A DNA stretch of 43,689 nucleotides from JAZNGX01 sp045576675 (lineage in GTDB: Bacteria > Bacillota > Clostridia > Monoglobales > Firm-18): the NCBI GenBank assembly GCA_045576675.1, contig JAZNGX010000072.1, positions 1 through 43,689 of the forward strand, read 5' to 3'. The notes beneath the pieces were generated by a model. It did not search any database. It saw only the letters and a program-made list of their open reading frames with translations, and was not told the origin of the DNA. A program made the translations under genes and the position numbers. This document shows, piece by piece, positions 24,635-32,474 of this stretch; positions within the stretch are counted from its first letter, which is position 1, and every line of letters starts with the position of its first letter.

Positions 24635-25000
24635 ATGAAAAATACCTGTTCTCTTAATAAGAATACATGGTTTAAACGGCTGTATTATAAAGGAAAAAAG
24701 ATTCAAAGTCCGTTTTTTACTTTGTATTATATGAAAGTAAACAATCAGTCTATAAACCGCTTGGGCTTCACGGTTAGCACTAAGCTTGGTAAGGCAGTTA
24801 TAAGAAACCGTGTCAGACGTCATTTATACGAAAGCTTCAGAAAGTATGAGCCTGAATTAAAGGTTGGCTATTATATGGTGATTGCGGCAAAGCACTCGGC
24901 TGTGGGTGCTGATTTTCAAAGTATATGCCGCAGTATGGGTGGAGTACTTAAAAAAGCAGAGATATTTAATAATGAAGAAATTAATTGTAACGGTAATTAA
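24635..25000 (+). CDS. rnpA: Ribonuclease P protein component
   Basis: RnpA is the protein cofactor of RNase P and helps the catalytic RNA mature tRNA 5' ends. The 121-residue basic protein contains the family hallmark (IRNRVRRHLYESFR, about residues 56-69), preceded by RLGFTVSTKLGKAV. The start has AAAGAAAGG upstream. Its C-terminal codons overlap the start of yidD by 29 nt, a usual arrangement in this cluster. Confidence 0.95.
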   Translation: MKNTCSLNKNTWFKRLYYKGKKIQSPFFTLYYMKVNNQSINRLGFTVSTKLGKAVIRNRVRRHLYESFRKYEPELKVGYYMVIAAKHSAVGADFQSICRSMGGVLKKAEIFNNEEINCNGN

Positions 25001-25181
25001 GTTTTATAGAAAATATATTTCACCAATGAAAAGACCGTGTTGCAGGTTTTATCCGACTTGTTCGGCGTATTGTCTTGAAGCAGTAGATAAGTACGGTGCA
25101 ATTAAAGGCGGCTTGCTTTCTATAAAACGTTTGTGTCGTTGCCATCCGTGGAATAAAGGTGGTTACGACCCTGTTCCGTAA
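24972..25181 (+). CDS. yidD: Membrane protein insertion efficiency factor YidD
   Basis: The 69-residue protein starts MKKLIVTVIKFYRKYISP and keeps the YidD cysteine pattern CCRFYPTCSAY, then LCRCHPW and GGYDPVP. It aids insertion of membrane proteins, probably with YidC, at the cytosolic face. The ATG at 24972 lies inside the end of rnpA with only a weak ribosome binding site, so translation is likely coupled to rnpA. A longer in-frame extension to 24882 has no family support. Confidence 0.93.
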   Translation: MKKLIVTVIKFYRKYISPMKRPCCRFYPTCSAYCLEAVDKYGAIKGGLLSIKRLCRCHPWNKGGYDPVP

Positions 25182-25201
25182 CAGAAATATGTGGAGGACA
25201 T

Positions 25202-26095
25202 ATGGGATCACTTATAAGACCATTCGGTATGTTTCTGAAATTATTATATGATTTGACCGGCAATTACGGCTGGGCATTGATTATATTTACGGTTATAGTT
25301 AACGTCGCTTTAATGCCTCTTAGCATAAAGCAGCAGAAATCAACTATGGCTATGCAGAAAATTCAGCCGAGAATGAATGAAATTCAAAAAAAATATCAAT
25401 ATGACAAAGAAAAGCAGAGTCAGGAAATGATGAAGCTTTATCAAGAATATAATATTAATCCAATGAGCGGATGCTTACCGCTTTTAATCCAGTTTCCAAT
25501 AATTTTGATTTTGTATCAGGCAGTATTGAAGCCACTAACTTATATGTTTGGTGCCACAGAGGGATTTACTCCTGCAGTTATTGAAAGCCTGATGGAAAAA
25601 GCAAGTGAAATTATAGGCAAGCCGGTTACATCGGAAATTCAGATTTTTTCAGTAGTAGACAAGCTGGGTGATTTGTGGCCACAGGGCGTTGAGGTTATGA
25701 ATTTTGACTTCTTTGGTCTTGCTCTAAATCAGACACCAAACTTTGCTGTTCCAAGCTTACTTTGGATAATACCTGTTGTTTGTGTACTTACAACTTATTT
25801 GTCATCAGCAATTATGACAAAGCAGCAAAATAAACAAAACAGTTCTGCAAACAATAACCCAACTGCTGATTCGATGAAAACTATGCAGACATTTATGCCA
25901 CTTATGACAGGCTTTTTTGCATTTACATTGCCTGCTGCACTTGGTTTTTACTGGACAATCGGTAATATAGTAAGATTATTCCAACAGTTGTATCTGAATT
26001 ATCGTTTTAAAAAGTTAACTGAATCGGAGGAACAGGAAAAGCTTAATGCCGGAACTGTGCATCCGTCTAAAAAGAAGAAGGGGAATAAGAAATGA
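25202..26095 (+). CDS. yidC: Membrane protein insertase YidC/Oxa1 family
   Basis: This 297-residue protein inserts and folds membrane proteins, alone or with SecYEG. It has the short Gram-positive form: no large external P1 domain. The first segment (NYGWALIIFTVIVNVALMPLS) is followed by the cytosolic hairpin with charged coiled coil (MQKIQPRMNEIQKKY). Further membrane segments with GCLPLLIQFPI and a basic tail (HPSKKKKGNKK) complete it. Unlike SpoIIIJ, no lipobox cysteine is evident at the N-terminus. It overlaps jag by 4 nt. Confidence 0.94.
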   Translation: MGSLIRPFGMFLKLLYDLTGNYGWALIIFTVIVNVALMPLSIKQQKSTMAMQKIQPRMNEIQKKYQYDKEKQSQEMMKLYQEYNINPMSGCLPLLIQFPIILILYQAVLKPLTYMFGATEGFTPAVIESLMEKASEIIGKPVTSEIQIFSVVDKLGDLWPQGVEVMNFDFFGLALNQTPNFAVPSLLWIIPVVCVLTTYLSSAIMTKQQNKQNSSANNNPTADSMKTMQTFMPLMTGFFAFTLPAALGFYWTIGNIVRLFQQLYLNYRFKKLTESEEQEKLNAGTVHPSKKKKGNKK

Positions 26096-26889
26096 CAGAA
26101 CGTATAGAATTTGTTGCAAAAACAGTTGATGAAGCTGTTATGAATGCGATGAAGCATTTTAATGCAACAAGAGATAAAATTAACGTAAGAATTGTTGAAG
26201 AAGGGTCGAAAGGACTTTTTGGCTTTGGTGCAAAGGATGCAAAAATCGTTGTTTCATTAAAGGATGAAGCTGAGCTTGCTGCAGCAAAAGCAAAAGCTGA
26301 GGCTAAGCCCAAGGCAGAACCCAAGCCGAAGCCTGAGAAAAAAGCGCCTGTAAAGGCAGAAAAAGAAGAAATCGGTGAAGAAGAACCGGTAAAAGCTCCA
26401 AGAGAAATCAAAGAGCTGACTGAAGAAGCTGCCGCACATGGTGAGGTTGCTGCTGTTGAGTTTATGAATGGTTTGATTGAAAAGATGGGCGTTGATTGTA
26501 CTGTCACAACAGAACGTCAGCCTGACTGCATTAAAGTTATAATGCACGGAGAAGGTGTTGGTGCATTAATCGGCAGACGCGGCGAAACGCTTGATTCAGT
26601 TCAGTATCTTACAAATCTTTATGTGAACAAAAAACGCAGAGGCGATGATTATTGCAGAATAGTTGTTGACTCTGAAACATATCGTGCAAAACGTCAGGAA
26701 ACTCTTGTACGTCTTGCAAACAGTATGGCTGCAAAAGCTGTTAAATATCGCAAGGATATGTCTTTAGAGCCAATGACTCCTTATGAAAGACGTATAATAC
26801 ATGCTGCATTGCAGAATGTACCTAACGTTAAAACACGCAGTGTTGGTGAAGAACCAAACAGACGTATTGTGGTTATGTACAAGAAATAA
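26092..26889 (+). CDS. jag: RNA-binding protein KhpB/Jag (Jag-N, KH and R3H domains)
   Basis: The 265 residues have the Jag N-terminal domain (about 1-55, with EEGSKGLFGFGAKDA) and a low-complexity Ala/Lys/Pro/Glu linker (about 60-105). A KH domain follows (GEGVGALIGRRGETLDSVQYL), then a C-terminal R3H domain (MTPYERRIIHAAL with RSVGEEPNRRIV). KhpB pairs with KhpA to bind RNA and influences division and cell length in Firmicutes. The gene is the last of the rpmH series before the foldback element. Confidence 0.94.
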   Translation: MTERIEFVAKTVDEAVMNAMKHFNATRDKINVRIVEEGSKGLFGFGAKDAKIVVSLKDEAELAAAKAKAEAKPKAEPKPKPEKKAPVKAEKEEIGEEEPVKAPREIKELTEEAAAHGEVAAVEFMNGLIEKMGVDCTVTTERQPDCIKVIMHGEGVGALIGRRGETLDSVQYLTNLYVNKKRRGDDYCRIVVDSETYRAKRQETLVRLANSMAAKAVKYRKDMSLEPMTPYERRIIHAALQNVPNVKTRSVGEEPNRRIVVMYKK

Positions 26890-26902
26890 TTATAAATTTA
26901 AT

Positions 26903-27282
26903 AAGGCTGTCTCGAAATAGTGAAACTGTACTAAGCATGACAGAACTCGAACTGGATGTGGTTTAAAAGGTAAATTTTACGTCCACATGTGTTAAAATGC
27001 TCGTTAATATCGCATATTAACTTGCGCTTTTGCCTATGTGGACAAAAAATTTTCTCTTTTAAACTTCGTTAGAACCCTATCGCATAATTAAAATTTTGAT
27101 AGTTTGGTGCGTAAAAACGCAGGAAGGCTGACGCCTTTCAAGTTTGACAATCCGAAATAGCGAAATTTTAATATGCGAAGGGCATATCAAGTTCGGGTCC
27201 TGTTATGCCTGCAGGAGAAATGCCAAAATTGTACCGCTTTTAAATCGGTGTAGTTTGTCATTGACTTTTTCGGGGCAGCCTT
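26903..27282. repeat. About 380-nt foldback element (MITE-like or structured RNA)
   Basis: The gap between jag and mnmE is almost entirely self-complementary. The outer 14-bp stem is 26903-26916 with 27269-27282 (several G-T pairs). Inside are a 9-bp stem, 26923-26931 with 27248-27256, and a 19-position stem, 26935-26953 with 27190-27208 (one mismatch). The latter encloses two arms. Arm one, 26961-26988 with 27036-27064, is topped by an 8-bp hairpin at 27003-27021. Arm two, 27075-27096 with 27163-27182, carries two small hairpins (27108-27121, 27124-27137). The ends AAGGCTGYCYCGAAA resemble terminal inverted repeats of transposon-derived elements. The right end plus T run (27281-27285) may also terminate transcription. 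No frame is supported; no clear target duplication was found. Confidence 0.7.
27144..27172 (+). promoter_or_regulatory. Promoter-like site inside the foldback element, directed at mnmE
   Basis: TTGACA (27144-27149) and TTTAAT (27167-27172) are 17 nt apart. The -10 box lies in the right arm of an internal stem. If the element's outer hairpin stops transcription from jag, mnmE needs such a promoter, although its transcript would also have to pass the outer right end. Confidence 0.35.
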
Positions 27283-27304
27283 TTTGTTTAGGTTGGTGAA
27301 TAAT

Positions 27305-28642
27305 ATGACTATTGCGGCAATTGCAACTGCTCAGGCATCAGGTGGTATCGGCATAGTGCGTTTGAGCGGTGAAAAATCAATAGAAATAGCAGATAAGCTC
27401 TTTTGCGGAAAGTCTGTAAAAGCTATGGAAAGCCACAAAATGCATCTTGGTAAAATCAAATATAACGGAAGTGTTGTTGATGAGGCGTTGGTTTGCGTAT
27501 TTAAGGCTCCAAACAGCTATACCGGTGAGGATGTTGTAGAAATACACTGTCACGGCGGGGTTGCAGTGTGCAGAATAGTGCTTGATGCCTGCATAGCAAA
27601 TGGTGCAATGCACGCAAAAGCAGGTGAGTTTACAAAGCGGGCATTTTTGAATGGTAAAATGGATTTGTCGCAGGCAGAAGCTGTTGCTGACCTGATTAAT
27701 GCACAAACTGAAAATCAGGTTAATGTTGCTGCCGCACAGCTTGATAAGAACCTGTCATCTGATATCTCAGCTTTACGTCAGAGTCTTGTTGATGCCCTTG
27801 GTCATCTTATGGCAACAATGGACTTTTCTGAAGACGGAGTTGAACCATATGAGTATGATGAGCTTATAGGTAATTTAAATAATGCATACGAAAAAACCAA
27901 CAAGCTTATTAAGTCATCAGAGGATGGAAGGATAATCAAAGATGGTGTTAACACTGCTATAATCGGTGCTCCAAATGCAGGTAAGTCCAGTCTTTTGAAT
28001 GCAATTTCAGGCGAGGACAGAGCTATTGTTACGGATATAAAGGGAACAACACGCGATGTGCTTGAAATATCGGTTAATATACGAGGCTGTAAGCTTAATT
28101 TGTTTGATACTGCAGGCATACGTGAGAGTGATGATACTATAGAGAAAATAGGAATTGAACGTTCCAAAAAAACTGTTGAGGCTGCTGATTTGATTTTCTT
28201 TGTTATAGACGGCAGTAAAGGCATAACTGCTGAGGAAGAAGAAATAATATCGTTTATTGATAAAAGCAAAACCATTATTATAATAAATAAGGACGACCTT
28301 GAACAAGTTGAAATTGACACACTGGGGTATATGGATAATGTAAGCATTTCAGCTAAAAATTCAAGTGGTCTTGAAAAGCTTTATGACATAATCCTTAGTC
28401 GCTATAACAGCATAGATTTGAAGGATAGAGTAGTTATTACAAATCCGCGTCACCGTGACAGCCTTGTTAGAGCAAACAGCCTTTTAAAAGGAATTATCGG
28501 AGATATTACGTCAGGCATACCTTTTGACATAATATTAAGTGATATGGAACTTGCAATTTCTGCTCTCGGCGAAATCGGCGGCGAAACTGTAAGTGATGAA
28601 ATTGTGGAAAACATTTTCTCTAATTTTTGTGTTGGTAAGTAG
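27305..28642 (+). CDS. mnmE: tRNA modification GTPase MnmE
   Basis: MnmE works with MnmG to install the aminomethyl-type group at C5 of wobble uridine 34. The 445 residues have the formyl-THF-binding N-terminal domain (TIAAIATAQASGGIGIVRLSG), a helical domain, and a central G domain with GAPNAGKSSLLN, DIKGTTRD, DTAGIRE and NKDD. The C-terminal Cys is in the family's CVGK ending. ATG 27305 has GGTTGGTG upstream, only 15 nt past the T run of the foldback element. mnmG follows after 9 nt. Confidence 0.96.
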   Translation: MTIAAIATAQASGGIGIVRLSGEKSIEIADKLFCGKSVKAMESHKMHLGKIKYNGSVVDEALVCVFKAPNSYTGEDVVEIHCHGGVAVCRIVLDACIANGAMHAKAGEFTKRAFLNGKMDLSQAEAVADLINAQTENQVNVAAAQLDKNLSSDISALRQSLVDALGHLMATMDFSEDGVEPYEYDELIGNLNNAYEKTNKLIKSSEDGRIIKDGVNTAIIGAPNAGKSSLLNAISGEDRAIVTDIKGTTRDVLEISVNIRGCKLNLFDTAGIRESDDTIEKIGIERSKKTVEAADLIFFVIDGSKGITAEEEEIISFIDKSKTIIIINKDDLEQVEIDTLGYMDNVSISAKNSSGLEKLYDIILSRYNSIDLKDRVVITNPRHRDSLVRANSLLKGIIGDITSGIPFDIILSDMELAISALGEIGGETVSDEIVENIFSNFCVGK

Positions 28643-28651
28643 GTGGAAAGT

Positions 28652-30517
28652 ATGGAAAAATATAATGCAGGTGAATTTGATGTAGCAATTATCGGTGCAG
28701 GTCATGCAGGCTGTGAGGCGGCACTTGCCTGTGCAAGACTTGGACTTAAAACGATAATTTTTTCTATAAACCTTGACAGCATCGGCAATATGCCGTGCAA
28801 TCCAAGTATAGGTGGAACAGCAAAAGGACATCTTGTGCGTGAAATAGATTCCCTCGGTGGTGAAATGGGACGTGCTGCCGATGCAACATTTATCCAGTCA
28901 AGAATGTTAAACAAGGGTAAAGGCCCGGCAGTGTATTCGCTTCGTGTACAGTCGGACAGACAGCGTTATAGAATGTATATGAAGGATGTTCTTGAAAAAC
29001 AGGAAAATCTTTTTATAAAGCAGGCAGAGGTTGTTGAAATTCTGCACAAGGATAACAAGGTATGCGGAGTTGTGGCACACACCGGTGCAACCTTTGACGT
29101 AAAGGCGGTTATAATAGCTACCGGTACGTTTTTACGTGGCAGAATCATTATAGGTGATGTTTCATATGAGGGCGGACCGGACGGAATGTTCCCTGCACGT
29201 GAAATGACAAATTCACTTGTTGATATGGGAATAAAGCTTATGCGTTTTAAAACAGGTACGCCTGCACGTGTCAATGCAAGAACGATAGATTATTCCAAGT
29301 TTGAAAAGCAGGACGGAGATGACGATATCACACCGTTTTCCTTTGATACTAAAGAGGTTGGCGAAAACAAGATAAGCTGTTATCTTTCTTATACAAATGA
29401 GGACACTCATAATGTTATAAGGCAAAATCTGCATCGTTCCCCATTGTACAGCGGTAATATTGAGGGGATTGGCCCGAGATACTGCCCGTCAATTGAAGAT
29501 AAGATTGTAAGGTTTTCAGACAAGCCGCGTCATCAGTTCTTTTTAGAGCCAATGGGGCTTGACACAGAAGAGGTGTATGTTCAGGGACTTTCATCTTCGT
29601 TGCCTGAGGACGTGCAGATTGCGTTTTTAAAAACTATTCCCGGACTTGAAAACGTTCATATGATGCGTACTGCCTATGCAATCGAATATGATTGCATTGA
29701 CCCGACTCAGCTATTGCCGACACTTGAATTTAAAAACATAAGCGGCTTGTATGGTGCAGGTCAGTTTAACGGAAGCTCAGGCTATGAGGAGGCTGCAGCT
29801 CAGGGACTTATGGCTGGCATTAATGCTGCAAGAAAGTTAAAGGGTGAAGAGCCGTTTGTTCTTTCGCGTGCAGAGGCGTACATTGGCGTACTAATTGATG
29901 ATTTGGTAACAAAGGGAACTAACGAGCCGTACAGAATGCTTACTGCCCGTGCAGAACACAGGCTTCTTTTAAGACAGGACAATGCGGATTTAAGACTTAC
30001 ACCTTACGGATACAAAATAGGGCTTGTGCCACAGGAGCGCTACGACAGATTCTGCGAAATGAAGGCTTGCATAGAAAGTGAAATAAAAAGACTTTCCAAA
30101 AAGGTTGCACCGCCAAGTGAACGCGTGAATGAATTTCTTCGCAAGAGAGAAAGCACTGTAATTTCGTCAGGCGTACATTATGACGAGCTTTTAAGACGCC
30201 CTGAAATTACTTATGAGTCGTTAAAAGAAATAGATGATGAGTTCCCTGATTACGATAAAAACATTTCAAATCAGATAGAAATATCAGTTAAGTATGAGGG
30301 ATATATCAAACGTCAGGCAGAACAGGCAGAGCAGGTTAAAAAGCTTGATAACAAAAGAATACCAGAGAATATTAATTATGATGATGTTTACGGCCTCAGA
30401 ATAGAAGCACGCCAGAAGCTTAACTCAGTAAAGCCACGCTCTGTTGGTCAGGCATCAAGAATTTCAGGTGTTTCGCCTGCGGATATAGCGGTGCTTTTGG
30501 TATATTTAAGTAAGTAA
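28652..30517 (+). CDS. mnmG: tRNA uridine 5-carboxymethylaminomethyl modification enzyme MnmG (GidA)
   Basis: This is the FAD- and NADH-binding partner of MnmE. The 621 residues start with VAIIGAGHAGCEAALACARLG and contain NMPCNPSIGGTAKGHLVREID with the conserved cysteine, the second Cys region (YCPSIEDKIVRF) and GYEEAAAQGLMAGINA. The C-terminal helical domain needed for MnmE contact is complete. ATG 28652 is preferred over a GTG at 28643 because AGGTG lies at the right distance from it. The genes rsmG, noc and parAB that often follow mnmG near oriC are absent here. Confidence 0.96.
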   Translation: MEKYNAGEFDVAIIGAGHAGCEAALACARLGLKTIIFSINLDSIGNMPCNPSIGGTAKGHLVREIDSLGGEMGRAADATFIQSRMLNKGKGPAVYSLRVQSDRQRYRMYMKDVLEKQENLFIKQAEVVEILHKDNKVCGVVAHTGATFDVKAVIIATGTFLRGRIIIGDVSYEGGPDGMFPAREMTNSLVDMGIKLMRFKTGTPARVNARTIDYSKFEKQDGDDDITPFSFDTKEVGENKISCYLSYTNEDTHNVIRQNLHRSPLYSGNIEGIGPRYCPSIEDKIVRFSDKPRHQFFLEPMGLDTEEVYVQGLSSSLPEDVQIAFLKTIPGLENVHMMRTAYAIEYDCIDPTQLLPTLEFKNISGLYGAGQFNGSSGYEEAAAQGLMAGINAARKLKGEEPFVLSRAEAYIGVLIDDLVTKGTNEPYRMLTARAEHRLLLRQDNADLRLTPYGYKIGLVPQERYDRFCEMKACIESEIKRLSKKVAPPSERVNEFLRKRESTVISSGVHYDELLRRPEITYESLKEIDDEFPDYDKNISNQIEISVKYEGYIKRQAEQAEQVKKLDNKRIPENINYDDVYGLRIEARQKLNSVKPRSVGQASRISGVSPADIAVLLVYLSK

Positions 30518-30549
30518 AAGCAAAAAATATCCTGTGGAGGTGTTTAACT

Positions 30550-30810
30550 ATGACAGTTGCAATCACGCAGGGTATGCAATATATCGGAGAAAAATTAAGA
30601 GAGCTTGGCTACAACGTTGTTGAATACGGGAGCTATAAAAACAAAATTGACGCGGTGGTTTACTCTGGTCATTATCTTGCTGCCGCTCAAATGGTAAGCT
30701 CAAATTTTTCGGGAAACAACGGAGTTTTAATGATTAATGCTACTAACAAATCAATTGAGCAGATTGATCAGTATTTAAAACGTAAAGTATACTCCGGACT
30801 ACTTGACTAA
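30550..30810 (+). CDS. YkuS-like (UPF0180) small protein
   Basis: The 86-residue protein begins with a helix and strand, VAITQGMQYIGEKLRELGYNVVEY. It has a central DAVVYSGHYLAAAQM stretch and the ending VLMINATNKSIEQIDQYLKRK. The pattern of an N-terminal LxxLGYxVV and a later VxNATxxSxEEI matches the UPF0180/YkuS group, which has no established function. It sits between mnmG and iscS with GGAGG before its ATG. Being inside a tRNA-modification and sulfur-transfer operon hints at a role there, but nothing in the sequence proves it: no cysteine and no catalytic motif are seen. Confidence 0.7.
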   Translation: MTVAITQGMQYIGEKLRELGYNVVEYGSYKNKIDAVVYSGHYLAAAQMVSSNFSGNNGVLMINATNKSIEQIDQYLKRKVYSGLLD

Positions 30811-30862
30811 TGAGAAAAAATGGTGTATGATGTAATGTGGTAATGCATTGGGAGGTGTTTAA

Positions 30863-32044
30863 ATGATATATGTAGATAATGCAGCAACAACCAAAATGAG
30901 TAAAGAAGTATTGGACAGTATGATGCCTTATTTAACGGATTTTTACGGCAATGCTTCTTCAGTATATACAATCGGTCAGCAAAGCAGAAATGCGGTGGAT
31001 GATGCAAGAGAAGCTATTGCATCATTAATTGGTGCTAAGCCTGCTGAGATTTTTTTCACAGGCTGTGGCAGTGAGGCTGACAACTGGGCAATAAAGGGTG
31101 CAGCACTAAAAAATGCGGCAAAGGGAAAGCATCTTATTACTTGTGCAATAGAGCATCACGCAGTTTTGCACTGTTTTCAGGATTTAGAGAAAAAAGGATT
31201 TAAGGTAACGTATCTGCCTGTAGACAGTGACGGACTTGTTAGTGTTTCTGATGTGGAGAATGCGATTACTCCTGAAACAACCCTTATTTCAATAATGATG
31301 GCTAATAACGAAATCGGTACAATTCAGCCGATTAAAGAAATAGCAGAGGTCGCAAAAAAACACAATGTGTATTTTCACACCGATGCTGTTCAGGCTGTGG
31401 GACATATTCCTGTGAATGTACAGGATTTGGGTGTGGATATGTTGTCCGCATCGGCACATAAGTTTGAAGGTCCAAAAGGCGTAGGCTTTTTGTATATCAA
31501 AACAGGTACAAGACTTGAACAGTTTATGCATGGTGGTGCTCAGGAACGCAACAAGCGTGCGGGAACTGAAAACGTTGCAGGTATCGTTGGAATGGCAACA
31601 GCACTTAAAATAGCAGTGGAAAATATGGAAACTAATATGGAAAAGTGCTTGAAGCTAAGAAATCGTTATATAGATTTGGTAACAAGCAAAATTAAAAACA
31701 TCAGAATTAACGGACATCTTGAGAAGCGTTTGCCTGGTAATGCAAATATTTCTTTTGAGTTTATTGAGGGCGAAAGCTTGCTTTTAAGTCTTGATATGAT
31801 GGGAATAGCGGCATCAAGTGGCTCTGCCTGCACAAGCGGCTCTTTAGACCCGTCACACGTTTTGCTTGCAATCGGTTTGCCTCACGGTATAGCTCACGGT
31901 TCGCTCAGGACTTCGTTCTCGCACCGTAATACCGAGGCTGAGGTTGATGAAATTGTTGAAAAATTAGTGGTGATTGTAAAGCGTCTGCGCGATATGTCGC
32001 CTCTTTACGAAGATTATTTGAAAGGAATTGATTCAAATGTATAG
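30863..32044 (+). CDS. iscS: Cysteine desulfurase (IscS/NifS family)
   Basis: This PLP enzyme removes sulfur from cysteine and passes it on as a persulfide. In the 393 residues I see the N-terminal YVDNAATTKMS, the conserved EHHAVLH, the HTDAVQAVGH segment, the PLP-binding lysine in SAHKFEGPKG, and the catalytic loop cysteine in SGSACTSGSLDPSHVL. The loop is long, as in group I (IscS/NifS) enzymes. Followed by iscU and mnmA, it probably feeds both Fe-S assembly and thiolation of wobble uridine. Its stop overlaps the iscU start by 8 nt. Confidence 0.95.
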   Translation: MIYVDNAATTKMSKEVLDSMMPYLTDFYGNASSVYTIGQQSRNAVDDAREAIASLIGAKPAEIFFTGCGSEADNWAIKGAALKNAAKGKHLITCAIEHHAVLHCFQDLEKKGFKVTYLPVDSDGLVSVSDVENAITPETTLISIMMANNEIGTIQPIKEIAEVAKKHNVYFHTDAVQAVGHIPVNVQDLGVDMLSASAHKFEGPKGVGFLYIKTGTRLEQFMHGGAQERNKRAGTENVAGIVGMATALKIAVENMETNMEKCLKLRNRYIDLVTSKIKNIRINGHLEKRLPGNANISFEFIEGESLLLSLDMMGIAASSGSACTSGSLDPSHVLLAIGLPHGIAHGSLRTSFSHRNTEAEVDEIVEKLVVIVKRLRDMSPLYEDYLKGIDSNV

Positions 32045-32474
32045 TGAAAAGGTAATGGACCATTTTTCAAATCCACGCAATGTTGGTGAGCTTGAAAATG
32101 CCAATGCTGTAGGTCAGGTTGGTAACGCCAAGTGCGGAGATATTATGAAAATGTATATGTTTATAGAAGACGAAGTTATTAAAGACATTAAGTTTAAAAC
32201 ATTTGGTTGCGGTGCTGCTGTTGCAACAAGCAGTATGGCTACAGAGCTTGTTAAAGGCAAAACAATTAAAGAAGCATTGGAAATCACAAATAAAGCTGTT
32301 GTTGAAGCATTGGACGGCTTGCCGCCCGTAAAAATCCATTGCTCGGTTTTGGCTGAAGAAGCAATCCGTGCATGCCTTGCGGATTATTACAAGCGTCAGG
32401 GAATTGACCCGACACCTATTCTTGGTTGCAGCTGCAACTGCGAAGAGTGTCACGCTCATCATCACCATGAGTAA
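32037..32474 (+). CDS. iscU: Iron-sulfur cluster scaffold protein, IscU/NifU-N type, with Cys/His-rich tail
   Basis: The 145-residue protein carries the three cluster ligand cysteines in the usual contexts, NAKCGD, FGCGAA and IHCSVLAEEAI, with the family's conserved Asp after the first. After the normal end of the fold (about residue 125) comes an additional CSCNCEECHAHHHHE, with four cysteines and five histidines in 15 residues, a likely metal-binding tail. ATG 32037 has AAGGA upstream; its frame could be extended to TTG 32028 without support. Its start overlaps iscS by 8 nt and its stop overlaps mnmA by 8 nt. Confidence 0.93.
   Translation: MYSEKVMDHFSNPRNVGELENANAVGQVGNAKCGDIMKMYMFIEDEVIKDIKFKTFGCGAAVATSSMATELVKGKTIKEALEITNKAVVEALDGLPPVKIHCSVLAEEAIRACLADYYKRQGIDPTPILGCSCNCEECHAHHHHE

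Noticed and set aside
26067..26507. 146-codon minus-strand frame opposite jag
   Set aside because: It is a low-complexity Ser/Ala/Phe product of reading the Ala/Lys/Glu-rich Jag linker backwards.
27188..27210. tRNA T-arm-like string (GTTCGGGTC) in the foldback element
   Set aside because: No acceptor stem, anticodon arm or CCA-end context can be built around it; the string pairs instead with 26935-26953 as part of the element.
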